Positions 48,224 to 57,283 are shown, counted from the first letter of the stretch. The stretch is DNA of 64,000 nucleotides from Rhodoferax sp. (GCF_013297935.1 NZ_JAAFIX010000002.1:1-64000); one strand, 5' to 3'. Numbers and translations: made by a program. Notes: generated by a model from the letters alone, not told the origin.

Positions 48224-48288
48224 ATCTGCAAAGAAGGCTAGAAAGGCGGCACAATCGTTATCCAAGTCAGAAAGTACCTTTTTTCACC

Positions 48289-49218
48289 ATGTCACACCCC
48301 AAGCTATCGGACTTCAGTCACGCCCAGCGCGACCGCTTGGCGTTCATCGAACTGCGCTTGTGGTTCGTGGGTGAGTTCCAGCGTCAGGATTTGGTGAGCC
48401 GCTTTGGCATCCAGTCCGCCGCAGCTACCCGAGACATGGCGCTGTACAAAGAGCTGGCCCCCGACAACATTGACTACGACACACGCAGCAAACGCTATGT
48501 ATTGGCTCCGGGCTTTGTGCCGGTGTTCGATTACCCAGCAGCCCGTGTACTGACCTGGTTGACCCAAGGGTTCGGAGATGGAGAACCTGCCCCATTGAGG
48601 TCATGGGTGGCGTGTGAAACACCCTCTGGGATTACCCAACCTTCGTTGGCTACTTTGGCTGCAGTTACCCGAGCCATCCATCACAAGGTCGCACTGCGGA
48701 TTGCTTACTACTCAGTGAGTAGTGGCAGAAGCATCCGGGAGATCGTGCCCTTTGCCCTCATCGACACAGGACTGCGTTGGCATGTTCGAGCCTTCGACCG
48801 TAAGTCCCAGGAGTTTCGAGACTTTGTGATCACGCGTATCGAGACTCCTGAGTTCCTGGTATCAGACATCGTGCAAGACCACGAGCGTTCAGAGCAGGAC
48901 ATTCAATGGACTCGGATTGTGGAGCTGGAACTGGTACCTCACCCGGATCGTCCATATCCAGAGATCACGCTTATGGATTATGGAATGACGAACGGAGTTC
49001 TGAAGTTGCGTACCCGTGCAGCGACGGCTGGCTACATGCTTCGCAAGTGGAGTGTGGATTGCTCAGCAGACCACCGATTGGACGGCCCGGAATACCGGCT
49101 TTGGTTGAAGGACCATCTCACCTTGTATGGGGTGGGGAATGCGATGTTGGCGCCTGGGTATTCCAACGCGGGATCAATACAAGCAGGCATAGCGAAGGCT
49201 GCTGGCTTGCAGCCTTGA
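48289..49218 (+). CDS. WYL-domain transcriptional regulator (BrxR/CapW-like)
   Basis: N-terminal winged helix (SHAQRDRLAFIELRLWFVGEFQRQDLVSRFGIQSAAATRDMALYKEL), a WYL domain in the middle (AIHHKVALRIAYYSVSSGRSIREIVPFALIDTGLRWHVRAFDR) and a C-terminal WCX-type dimerisation region. 309 aa from ATG 48289. This architecture is that of the BrxR/CapW repressors that guard BREX, CBASS and other defence loci. The WYL pocket implies a ligand, possibly nucleic acid or nucleotide. Divergent from the HD hydrolase. Confidence 0.85.
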   Translation: MSHPKLSDFSHAQRDRLAFIELRLWFVGEFQRQDLVSRFGIQSAAATRDMALYKELAPDNIDYDTRSKRYVLAPGFVPVFDYPAARVLTWLTQGFGDGEPAPLRSWVACETPSGITQPSLATLAAVTRAIHHKVALRIAYYSVSSGRSIREIVPFALIDTGLRWHVRAFDRKSQEFRDFVITRIETPEFLVSDIVQDHERSEQDIQWTRIVELELVPHPDRPYPEITLMDYGMTNGVLKLRTRAATAGYMLRKWSVDCSADHRLDGPEYRLWLKDHLTLYGVGNAMLAPGYSNAGSIQAGIAKAAGLQP

Positions 49219-49414
49219 ATAAAGATCGGATAGTGGAAAAACGCAGAATGAAGACGAGTTATGCGAGCCATCATGCCAACGACTAAACAGAGGTAGCCGT
49301 AGCCACAATCTCCGCGCTCAGCACTTTTGCCACGTTTGGCCATTTTTTCTCGCAGTTTTTGCGGGCTATCAAGCTAGGCCTGCTTGAAACATTTAGTGAA
49401 CAAAAGAAACGACG

Positions 49415-49993
49415 ATGTCAGACAGACAATTTTCACCTATCCCCGGTACAGTGTTATCAGCGGAGCAGCAACAAAAATTAAGGCTCGAACTCGCGAGTAG
49501 CGGAAAATTCTCCGAATTCATAGACATGGCTCAACCGCTCGAACATGCTTTATTCTCCTCGGCAAGTTCCCTGTACGAGTTCTTTCACGCCAACGGTTAC
49601 ATGATATTGCGAACCGATTGGGAGCAGACGCATGTACCCAATGTGCCTCGTAGCTACTTAGGTTGGGTGTATGCGTTCTATACCATTGAAGACTTCCCAC
49701 TTTATATCGGCGAAACTGGACGAACCTTTGCTGCTCGTTTTGACGAGCATGAAAAAGATGGCCAACCGTGGTGGCCCGATTGGCACGCAGTGAAAGTGCT
49801 GCCTTGTCCCACTCAGTCCATAAGGAAAATATTTGAGTCCCTCATCGGTCTCGCCGGCGGCTACGCAGCTAACAAGATGCAGCCTGTAGGTGTTGACAAT
49901 CTTCTAGATGAGGTTGTTTATTCTTTGTTACTGCTAGGAAACAAAGAGAAATGCCCTCCGATTTTTCCTACTATTTCTCCACCGCTGATTTAA
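49415..49993 (+). CDS. GIY-YIG-like nuclease domain protein
   Basis: 192 aa. An N-terminal helical region (1-85) precedes a GIY-YIG-type core: GWVYAFYTIEDFPLYIGETGRTFAARFDEH supplies the first strand (VYA in place of GIY), YIG, and the catalytic Arg. KIFESLIGLAGGYAANKMQP supplies the catalytic Glu and late Asn. The order and spacing fit the family, though the first motif is degenerate. Monocistronic; 196 bp after the WYL gene. Could act in restriction or mobile-element biology. Confidence 0.65.
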   Translation: MSDRQFSPIPGTVLSAEQQQKLRLELASSGKFSEFIDMAQPLEHALFSSASSLYEFFHANGYMILRTDWEQTHVPNVPRSYLGWVYAFYTIEDFPLYIGETGRTFAARFDEHEKDGQPWWPDWHAVKVLPCPTQSIRKIFESLIGLAGGYAANKMQPVGVDNLLDEVVYSLLLLGNKEKCPPIFPTISPPLI

Positions 49994-50690
49994 AGTGAAT
50001 GCCACAGCCCTGCTCAGTGCTGAAGTTTGCTCCAGCCATTCGTTGGGCTGCAAAAGCTGCAACTAGGCTGGCCATCGACCTGCACTGCCATTAAATAGCG
50101 GGGTGAATCTTACTGACAGGTATGGGGCGAGGATAGGTCCCAAAAGCGGTCATGCGCTATGGGCAGCAACTTGCCTAACGCTGCGCCTGCACTCCCCTTG
50201 TACTTTGGAATACTGTAAGTACCGAGATTCAAGATTTAACCCGGTCCAAGTTTTTCGCGGTATCCCCCGTTATCAAACTTGGACACGTTAAGTTACCCAT
50301 AGGATCCGTGGTCAAGGCTGTGAATAAGTCACACAACGAGTACGAAAAACCACGCCCAGCCTAGCATCCCAGACGGTGCTCATTTTTTGGGCATACAGCA
50401 TGCCAATGCCCTGTGCTACCAAAACAGGGCGGACGTCGATCACCGCGACGCCCCCTCCCACTCTCCTGAGCACTGATTGTTTGGTTACGCTGGAATTCAG
50501 AGTTCTAACTGAAGGCTAGAAAAAAAGCGGACTCCTAATCGACCGCCTGCGCCTCCAAAAGGCCTAATTTGGGACGAGTCCACCAGACCCGCTCAAAATT
50601 TTTCGGAAGCCAAAAATACAGTTTCCCGACGCCGCCAAACCACCCCACAAACCCGTCCAAATGCACCTAGGACGCGAAAACGTGAAGGGG
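49994..50690. other. Gene-free stretch with one inverted repeat
   Basis: About 700 bp without a credible ORF. An inverted repeat TCCAAGTTT...AAACTTGGA spans 50245-50283. From 50691 the sequence becomes a copy of the region at 54778. Confidence 0.4.
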
Positions 50691-51146
50691 TTCACGGCAC
50701 CAGGAAGGTGGCCCCAAAAAATGGCTGAGTTTAGAGCTGGTCTGGCAGAACAGCTCAAAATCCAATGCGCCTTTTCTGTGATGCCGCGGTCGGGATTTCG
50801 GGCCAATCGGACACCCTGATCCGCTTCCTGCCGTCTGCCACTGCGGTGGCGATGGCGCACTCCATACGCACCCGCGCTTCTCGTGGGCTCAGCCCTTCGG
50901 CAAGGTAGACCACTTCTTCGGACACCGTCTTTGGCAGGCCAAGCCCGATCTCCCGGGCAAGGGCCGCGTAGATGCTGCGCACGACGTCGCGGTGCTGGTC
51001 GGTGTCAGGGGCTGGGATGTGAAAAACTGTCATGTGTGACAGCAGGGGCTCAGGAATTTTTGTGGCGTCATTGGCTGTCAGAAAGAACCGGACGCGGCTG
51101 ACATCCATCAGCGCATCTGGAACGGACTGATCTTGGAATCTCGAGG
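50691..51146. repeat. Duplicated segment, copy 1 (partner at 54778-55233)
   Basis: 456 bp matching 54778-55233 without any net length difference, beginning TTCACGGCACC (TTCACGGTACC in copy 2) and ending GAATCTCGAGG at the left end of the IS. It includes the non-coding lead ccaaaaaatggctgagtttagagctggtct and the 3' part of the AAA+ ATPase gene. Scattered substitutions show it is not a very recent copy. Confidence 0.85.
50755..51146 (-). pseudogene. Truncated AAA+ ATPase (C-terminal ~130 residues), cut by IS
   Basis: From SRFQDQSVPDALMDV to the C-terminus TAASQKRRIGF it parallels residues 296-424 of the intact ATPase at 54842-56116, with differences such as LSHMTVFHIPAPDTDQHRDVV for LSRLTVFHIPAPDQEQLRGVA. 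The Walker A and B half is missing; the first about 26 codons of the track ORF belong to the IS. No longer functional as an ATPase. Confidence 0.85.
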
Positions 51147-51209
51147 TGAAGCCCCCTTGAAAACCTGAGCCAGTTGGGAGTAGAGAGTTCCAACCAATGG
51201 AGTCTCTAC

Positions 51210-51476
51210 GTGAAGAAATCAAAGTTCAGCGAAAGCCAAATCGTCGGCATCTTGAAAGAGGTCGAAATGGGAGCCCGGGTCGGTGAGACGTGCAGGAAGC
51301 CCGGAGTCAGCGAGCCCACCTATTACAAGTGGAAAAGCCAATACTCAAGCATGACGATGCCGCACCTGTCACAACTGCGTGAACTGCAGGACGAGAATGC
51401 CCGTCTCAAACGCATGTACGCAGATCTGGCCTTGATGCACAACGCATTGAAGGATGTTGTTGACCGAAAGCTCTGA
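51210..51476 (+). CDS. IS3-family transposase OrfA
   Basis: 88 aa from GTG 51210: KKSKFSESQIVGILKEVEMGARVGETCRKPGVSEPTYYKWKSQYSSM (helix-turn-helix) followed by a leucine zipper LRELQDENARLKRMYADLALMHNALKDVVDRKL. Provides DNA binding to the terminal repeats. Intact. Confidence 0.9.
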   Translation: MKKSKFSESQIVGILKEVEMGARVGETCRKPGVSEPTYYKWKSQYSSMTMPHLSQLRELQDENARLKRMYADLALMHNALKDVVDRKL

Positions 51477-52269
51477 CCCCGCAGCGTCGCGAAACGGTTG
51501 TGCAATCGTTGATAGCCGACCATGGCATGAGCCAGCGCCAAGCCTGCATTGCCAGTGGCGTTGCCCGCTCGACACTGCGCTATCTGCCTGTGCCACGCGA
51601 CGACTCCGGGGTAATCGCCTTCATTCAAAACCACATGGCACTGAACCCACGCCATGGATTTGACCTACTCTATGACAGCGCGCGTCACCAAAAGCGGCCA
51701 TGGGGCAAGACAGTGCTGTGGCGTGTGTATTGCCAACTGCGGCTGAACCGCCCCGGCGCGGCAAGAAACGGCTCCCTGACCGAATCAAGCAGCCATTGCA
51801 GGCAGCGAGCCAACCTAACCAGGGCTGGAGCTGCGACTTCATGTCCGACGCGCTGTGGTCAGGACGACGATTCAGGACGTTCAACGTCATCGATGAATAC
51901 AACCGGGAGGGTCTGCGTATTGAAATCGACACAAGCTTGCCAGCAGCGAGAGTGATACGTGCATTGAGTGAATTGGTCGAAGTACGTGGAGCGCCGCTGT
52001 CCATTCGCCTAGACGCCGGCCCCGAGTTCATTGCCCACGCGTTGGCCGAATGGGCCAAGACCAAGGGCATTGCACTGAACCACATCCAACCAGGAAAACC
52101 GACCCAGAATGCCTACGTCGAAAGATTCAACAAGACCTATCGAACCGAGGTGCTGGACTGCTACGTCTTCGATTCACTGCACGAAGTCAGGCAGATGACC
52201 GCGGACTGGCTGCATCGATACAACCACCACCGACCACACGAATCGCTGGGCCGTATTCCGCCGGTCTAG
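51473..52269 (+). pseudogene. IS3-family transposase OrfB, frameshifted
   Basis: The frame starting LTPQRRETVVQSLIADHGMSQRQAC breaks near 51760: LRLNRP is followed in the other frame by RRGKKRLPDRIKQPLQAA. One C is missing from the run in cgccccggcgcgg. The second half retains the rve integrase core: WSCDFMSDAL (first Asp), FNVIDEYNREGL, IRLDAGPEF (second Asp region), and KPTQNAYVERFNKTYRTEV (catalytic Glu). The copy is therefore probably immobile unless complemented. Confidence 0.85.
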
Positions 52270-52484
52270 TACCGTGTGAAACAATTCTCAAACCTCTACT
52301 TCTAATTGGTTCAGGAATTCGAGGGGGCTTCAAGCAGCGATCGGGCCGCCAGACGCACTTTCGCTACTTAGCCTCCCTCCCCAGAAATCTTGTTTTGTGG
52401 GGCAATCATAGAGGCGAAAAGCGACGGTGAAGAAATTTACCGCCCAGACAATTGGCATGACAGACATGGCGAAACAACCCCAAC

Positions 52485-53885
52485 TCAGTTCACTTCTAAC
52501 AGGGCAGAGTGCAAGTCCGCTTTGAGAGGACCGCTGACTGAAAGCTTCAACGCATAACCAGTCGTATCGAAGATCGCGTTTTGAATAAGACTCAAATCCA
52601 GCTCTGGAGTGTTGGCCGTGAAACCGTCATGCTGCAACAGGAGAATGTTTTCTGAAAAAACATTGTGAGCCGCCTCCAAAGCGACTGATTCAACGCCCTG
52701 GAGGAGATGTGCCAGCCTATGCCGCGCCTTCTTGCCGGCAGTACGCATGACCAAACCGCAAGCATTGCGCAGACCGCCCCGGAACGGCCGATGCGTTTTG
52801 AGAATAACTGAGCTCGCCTTGGCGACATCCCCAGCCAACGCTTTGAAAAAATGGTGTTGATACAGGGCTCTCGCGGCTTCGACTCCACCAAGCATCTCTG
52901 GAATTGCGGCGTCCGGATCTTCCGATAGCCCCGCACCATAAACCAACGCAAGCAGCGCCTTTTTTACCTGCCGAGGTGTGAGACCCAAATTGACCGCCAA
53001 ATCCGCGCGAATGGTGGCCTTGTTATTCAAATACTCTTCAATCACTGCGCATTGAAGCCCAGCTTTGGCTGCCATTTGCATGAGTATTGCGTAATGACAA
53101 TTTTCGATGTCATAGTCCCACATTCCGTGCAGTGCGGAGTACCGCACCTGTCGATTGACGGCCTGTAAATTGATGCCCTGCGCGTACATACGTCCGCTAT
53201 TTGATTGCTGGTACTTGTGAATTACGCAGCCAGGCGCTACTGAGTTGTTCGCGTGATGCAAGACAGTGCGAATTGCGTCGAGGACAAAGCCCGCATTTTT
53301 TTTGTCCACCGGCCAGTGTGAACTTTCGTCAGCGTGGGTTTTGGCAAGTTCAGCTTGGATTTCCAATTCAAACTGGCTCAACTGCTTCACGTTAACGGGC
53401 ACTTCCGAAAGAACCAGGTTCGCGTTCCACCCGCACCTTGTTGCTTCTTTGCCGTGGTCAGTAGTCCGTTTTGCCATCAACCCATTTCTGGGTGACTTGT
53501 GTCGAACTTCGCCATTGCCGGATAGCAATTTAGTGGGACTCTCTGGAGTGTTCGCAAAAAAATCTTTTCGCAAAACCTCAACATTCGCGGTCAGTTTGAA
53601 AGGTTTGGTTCGACCCTCGATCTTTGACCAATCGTCAACAACCTCAAAAATGCGCAGCTTTGCGTTGAGTCGATTGAATTTATCTCGACCGAAATTTCTT
53701 TCCAGTTCAACGTAAGAAAATGAAGCCCAATCACTAAAGTGCGAATGCTGTCGGTATCTTGATGCCGACTGGAGAATCATGCTGGCAAGTTGTGTTTGGG
53801 TGCTCAACTCAAGCGCGGAATATCCAAACAAGTTCGCTGCGAGGTGATTTCTAAAGGCGTCTGAAATATAAGCATCTCTAATCAT
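52485..53885 (-). CDS. Polymerase-like protein with family A DNA polymerase / T7 RNA polymerase palm motifs
   Basis: 466 aa from ATG 53885 (MIRDAYISDAF). The N-terminal about 110 residues look like a winged-helix, replication-initiator-like region (YVELERNFGRDKFNRLN). The C-terminal half carries three motifs in the correct order and spacing: A, WDYDIENCHYAIL (about 256-268); B, RQVKKALLALVYGAG with K-x7-YG (about 305-319); C, ILLLQHDGFTA (about 414-424). LLQGVESVALEAA before C matches the QGxxA helix of polymerase A. This is the catalytic signature of single-subunit polymerases. It probably replicates or primes the mobile element. No exonuclease domain is seen. Confidence 0.65.
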   Translation of the reverse strand: MIRDAYISDAFRNHLAANLFGYSALELSTQTQLASMILQSASRYRQHSHFSDWASFSYVELERNFGRDKFNRLNAKLRIFEVVDDWSKIEGRTKPFKLTANVEVLRKDFFANTPESPTKLLSGNGEVRHKSPRNGLMAKRTTDHGKEATRCGWNANLVLSEVPVNVKQLSQFELEIQAELAKTHADESSHWPVDKKNAGFVLDAIRTVLHHANNSVAPGCVIHKYQQSNSGRMYAQGINLQAVNRQVRYSALHGMWDYDIENCHYAILMQMAAKAGLQCAVIEEYLNNKATIRADLAVNLGLTPRQVKKALLALVYGAGLSEDPDAAIPEMLGGVEAARALYQHHFFKALAGDVAKASSVILKTHRPFRGGLRNACGLVMRTAGKKARHRLAHLLQGVESVALEAAHNVFSENILLLQHDGFTANTPELDLSLIQNAIFDTTGYALKLSVSGPLKADLHSALLEVN

Positions 53886-54300
53886 GTGAAATCGACCGTG
53901 TTTTGCAGCAGCGACCAACGGACCGTGTCCCGGAAGTACAAATTTTTTCGTTGACTTGAATGGATGTCTTGATGGTATTTCAGTGTCTTTGCTTTTGTGT
54001 GCAAATTGGCATGCATCCAGCCAGTTTGGTTTGAGCTGATTTTTCCGACAAAAAAGAACGTGGAAGAGATTTCCGTGCGCCGCAATTGATTCAGATCCGA
54101 CTAACAGTGGCCTTCAATGCACAAAACACCACAAATGCACAGGAACAGGAACATCAACGGAGACACACAGACAACGCACAACACACAACACACTGCTTTA
54201 ACTCACAAGGACTGCTCGGAGAAGTGCATTAAAAGCACCGCGACAGTAGAAATGAGTTGGTAACGAAGGGGTTTAATTTTTTTCGGAAACTGCCACGCAT
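53886..54300 (-). other. Upstream region of polymerase gene, A/C-skewed; possible origin
   Basis: 415 bp with no credible ORF. Positions 54117-54200 on plus are almost purely A/C-rich (acaaaacaccacaaatgcac, acacacagacaacgcacaac) with very few T or G. Strand-asymmetric tracts next to a replication gene are typical of origins, but no iterons are identified. Confidence 0.35.
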
Positions 54301-54495
54301 TGCATCTTGGTTGGGCTGAGTCGTCACAGATTCAGGCCAATCACCTGAGGTCCAGCGCTTCCTGCTCGGCGATAAATCCTGCATCGCGCACAGATCGACC
54401 AAGATCGGACCACCCCGCAGCGCAAGCGAAATGGTGGGCTGCTGCCGGTTTCAAAGACACTTTGTTAAGGTTGTCGATGAAACAGGAGATTGCAA

Positions 54496-54708
54496 ATGGC
54501 AACGGGAAGGCAATTCAGCCGGGAGTTCAAGGTTGAAGCTGTAAAGCTTGTAACTGAACGCGGGGTTGGCGTGAGCCAAGCCGCACGGGATTTGGATCTG
54601 GGGGAAACGGTTCTACGCCGTTGGATGCGAGAGCTGACGCAAGACCCGCAGCAGGCATTTCCTGGCAAGGGTGTCATGAAGCCCGAACAAGCCGAGATTG
54701 GTACGTAA
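54496..54708 (+). pseudogene. Truncated IS3-family OrfA remnant
   Basis: MATGRQFSREFKVEAVKLVTERGVGVSQAARDLDLGETVLRRWMRELTQDPQQAFPGKG is the N-terminal HTH part of an IS3-type OrfA, different from the one at 51210. After GVMKPEQAEI the expected leucine zipper and the whole OrfB are absent. The following GTGTCCACGGAACCGGCAGCAG (about 54750) may be the right end of the same element. Internal deletion derivative. Confidence 0.8.
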
Positions 54709-54777
54709 GTCCGATACAGTTTGAGGAAGCTTTAAGAGCTTAGGTCGGTGTCCACGGAACCGGCAGCAGCCCAGGGA

Positions 54778-55233
54778 TTCACGGTACCGGGAAGGTGGAC
54801 CCAAAAAATGGCTGAGTTTAGAGCTGGTCTGACAGAACTGCTCAAAATCCGATGCGCCTTTTCTGCGATGCCGCGGTGGGGATTTCGGGCCAGTCGGACA
54901 CCCGGATTCGCTTCCTACCGTCGGCTACTGCGGTCGCGATGGCGCACTCCATGCGCACCCTGGCTTCGCGTGGGCTCAGCCCTTCGGCCAGGTCAATAAC
55001 CTCTTCGGGGACTGTCTTTGGCAGGCCAAGGCCGATCTCCTTTGCCAGGCTGGCGTAGATGCTGCGCGCGACTCCGCGGAGCTGTTCTTGGTCCGGGGCT
55101 GGGATGTGAAAAACGGTGAGCCGCGACAGCAAGGGCTCAGGGATTTTTGTGGCGTCATTGGCAGTCAGAAAGAACCGGACGCGGCTGACGTCCATCACCA
55201 CATCGGGCACAGACTGGTCTTGGAATCGCGAGG
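54778..55233. repeat. Duplicated segment, copy 2 (partner at 50691-51146)
   Basis: The copy that remains attached to an intact ATPase gene; see copy 1. The two lie in the same orientation about 4.1 kb apart and enclose the IS and the polymerase gene. Confidence 0.85.
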
Positions 55234-56116
55234 CGGTATCCGACTCCAGGATGCCATACAGCGCGGCAAGGGGGCTGTAAGCGGCCGCGGGATTAGTTTT
55301 GTCGATTTCATCCAGCAGTACCAAAGGGTTTGCAATCGGCCTTTCGTGGCCGCTACCCCATGCCAAGAAGTCAAAAAGCTTTCCGGGGCTGGAATTGGCC
55401 CAAAAAGTGGATGAGCCACCCAATGCACTGCCGTTCGTTTCCGCGCTGAAATCGATGAAAAGCGGCGCCCCGCCTCCCATCACCTTGGCCACGGCATGCG
55501 CGAAAAATGTCTTGCCGATTCCTGGATCGCCGACCAGCAGAACCGGGCTCATGCGATGGCGGCCGCCGGCATGAATGATGCCCAGGTGCGGGGAAATCAC
55601 GGTATCGATAACCTGCGCAAAATTCGGAAAATCTTTCCGCAGCGCGTCGGCTTTTTGCCGCCAGCCGGCCGGTGGAAGAGCCATCTCCCGGTGCGCGCCA
55701 GACTTCGAAAGCCTGTCCATGGCGCCCCTGATTCGGCGGGACGTTTCATCATCGCGGCCGGTGCCTGTGCCAGTGTGGCGCCTTTCCAAGTCAAAAACCT
55801 TGTATGACGGGCGACCCTCAGGGGCTGGGTCTTGGAGGTGCTTTTTGCTCGGCCTCAGAACCCAGTGCGTTAGCCGGCCGATGGCCTGGATCGCCGCCAC
55901 CAGGACGCCATCAAAATCGTCCGAATGAGAAAAACCGACGTCACCATCAATCGAAAATCGCACCTCAAGCCAGTCGAATTTTTTTCCGATCAGCAGTCCT
56001 GCAAGCGCGTAGCGGTAAGCAAGTAAGGCCTCATTTTCTTCCCGCGACACGCAGGCGTTGCTGTTAACAGTCACCCACTCCGGCAGTTCCGGTGGCTCGA
56101 CATATCCTTTTTCCAT
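54842..56116 (-). CDS. AAA+ ATPase (Lon/MoxR-like core)
   Basis: 424 aa. An N-terminal about 140 residues of unknown fold (contains LEVRFSIDGDVGFSHSDDFDG) precedes an AAA+ module: Walker A LLVGDPGIGKTFFAHAVA (about 196-203), Walker B PLVLLDEIDKT (about 265-272), sensor 1 FFLTANDATKIPEPLLSRL with the Arg finger region, and a lid ending LSPREARVRMECAIATAV. The core resembles the ATPase of Lon, but there is no protease domain. Same strand as, and just downstream of, the relaxase gene, which suggests a role in transfer or maintenance of the element. Confidence 0.82.
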   Translation of the reverse strand: MEKGYVEPPELPEWVTVNSNACVSREENEALLAYRYALAGLLIGKKFDWLEVRFSIDGDVGFSHSDDFDGVLVAAIQAIGRLTHWVLRPSKKHLQDPAPEGRPSYKVFDLERRHTGTGTGRDDETSRRIRGAMDRLSKSGAHREMALPPAGWRQKADALRKDFPNFAQVIDTVISPHLGIIHAGGRHRMSPVLLVGDPGIGKTFFAHAVAKVMGGGAPLFIDFSAETNGSALGGSSTFWANSSPGKLFDFLAWGSGHERPIANPLVLLDEIDKTNPAAAYSPLAALYGILESDTASRFQDQSVPDVVMDVSRVRFFLTANDATKIPEPLLSRLTVFHIPAPDQEQLRGVARSIYASLAKEIGLGLPKTVPEEVIDLAEGLSPREARVRMECAIATAVADGRKRIRVSDWPEIPTAASQKRRIGF

Positions 56117-56256
56117 GAAAATCCCTTTTCCAAGGCGCGCGGCTCCGCTTGGAACCGCTCAAAGCGCTTGTAAAAAGGTCGCCTGATGGCGTGAAAAGAG
56201 GAAAGCTCCATGGTATCAGCGCGAAAGGCAATTGGGGGCTGGCCTGCCAGACCAGC

Positions 56257-57249
56257 TTAGAAAACCGATGGTGCTTGGTAGCCGTTTTGAGCAATTGCCC
56301 GCTCCACGGCGATCTGGTCCTGCACCGCCATGCGCAGGTCCCGCGCTGCCTTCTCGCGTACCTGCAGCTTGGCCAAGGCCTTTTTCAGCATCTCCGTGTG
56401 CTGCAGCACCTCGGCCTCGGCAGCAGCTGCCCTGGCCTCCCTTGCGCGCAGCTTGTCCAGCGCAAGCTGAATCTGCTCCGCCTGTGCCACGATCTCCGAC
56501 CGCTTCCTGGACTGCTCCAGTTCCGCGGCCTCGATTTGCTCCTGACGCTCACGCAGTGCCACCGACCGCGCCTGGCGCTTGCGGGGGCTGGGGCTTTTCT
56601 CATGGCCAAAAGGCGTGCCCGCCCACCGGGCGTACCAAGACTGCATTAAGGCGCAGCCGCTTTTGTACGCGGCAGCCATCTCCCGGCGCGTGGCGGCTGG
56701 CTTTTCATCCAGCAGGTCCAGCACACTCCCGTGCCCGGCGTGCAAGTCCTTGACGCTCTTGCCTCCCCTGTCCACCCAAATGTGAAGATGAAAAAAGGCC
56801 TCATCCACATGGGCGACCACCGAAATCAGGTCTTTGCGAAATCGATGCTTGCAAAGCCTTATCACCCGATTCACCCATCGATCGCGTGCAGGCGATGGCG
56901 CCATGGTCGGCTCGGGCCAACTCGCGACCCCGATCAGCAAAATCGGCGTCGTGTTTTTCTGCAATCGCGAGTGCGTTTTCCCACGTCGGGTGTAAACCTC
57001 ATATTGCTTTTTTGCGGCATCGACAATGAATTTTTCACGATCCCGAAGTTTCTCGGGTTCGAGTCCGTAAATTCTCACTGTGGGCTGCGGGTTGTCGATG
57101 TGACCGTCATGCCCAGCTTCGCGGATCATTTCGCCCACCGTCCATCGCAACGTCGGCGTCTGAGGAGCGTCACCGCGGGCGTGAATCGGTATCGTGGATG
57201 CCACTTGGGCAAAAGCTTTTTCAGACCAAAAGGGTGCGCGTGTGCTCAT
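56257..57249 (-). CDS. MobV/Pre-like relaxase
   Basis: 330 aa. ISVVAHVDEAFFHLHIWVD (about 143-160) matches the HxDExxxHxH metal and catalytic motif of Mob_Pre relaxases; the N-terminal RAPFWSEKAFAQVASTIPIHARG and a preceding Arg/Lys-rich region fit. The C-terminal about 120 residues form a long charged coiled-coil (RQEQIEAAELEQSRKRSEIVAQAEQIQLALDKLRAREARAAAAEAE). It would nick at an oriT and allow mobilisation by a helper conjugation system. No type IV secretion genes are visible in the window. ATG 57249, followed downstream by the AAA+ ATPase. Confidence 0.72.
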   Translation of the reverse strand: MSTRAPFWSEKAFAQVASTIPIHARGDAPQTPTLRWTVGEMIREAGHDGHIDNPQPTVRIYGLEPEKLRDREKFIVDAAKKQYEVYTRRGKTHSRLQKNTTPILLIGVASWPEPTMAPSPARDRWVNRVIRLCKHRFRKDLISVVAHVDEAFFHLHIWVDRGGKSVKDLHAGHGSVLDLLDEKPAATRREMAAAYKSGCALMQSWYARWAGTPFGHEKSPSPRKRQARSVALRERQEQIEAAELEQSRKRSEIVAQAEQIQLALDKLRAREARAAAAEAEVLQHTEMLKKALAKLQVREKAARDLRMAVQDQIAVERAIAQNGYQAPSVF

Positions 57250-57283
57250 TTTCTCGATACCGTGTTGGATACATGCCGCTATC

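Larger units (their letters stand above)
51147..52332 (+). mobile_element. IS3-family insertion sequence (IS407-like group)
   Basis: Terminal inverted repeats: left TGAAGCCCCCTTGAAAACCTGA and right end (complement) TGAAGCCCCCTCGAATTCCTGA, continuing to GCCAGTT/ACCAATT. 1186 bp, orfA and orfB in the usual overlap. Flanks are CGAGG on the left and AGCAGC on the right, so no target duplication is visible, and the right flank does not continue the ATPase gene. This points to an IS-mediated deletion or recombination after insertion. Confidence 0.88.

Noticed and set aside
50103-50291. 62-aa plus-strand ORF
   Set aside because: Composition and codon use look random; no ribosome site or motif.
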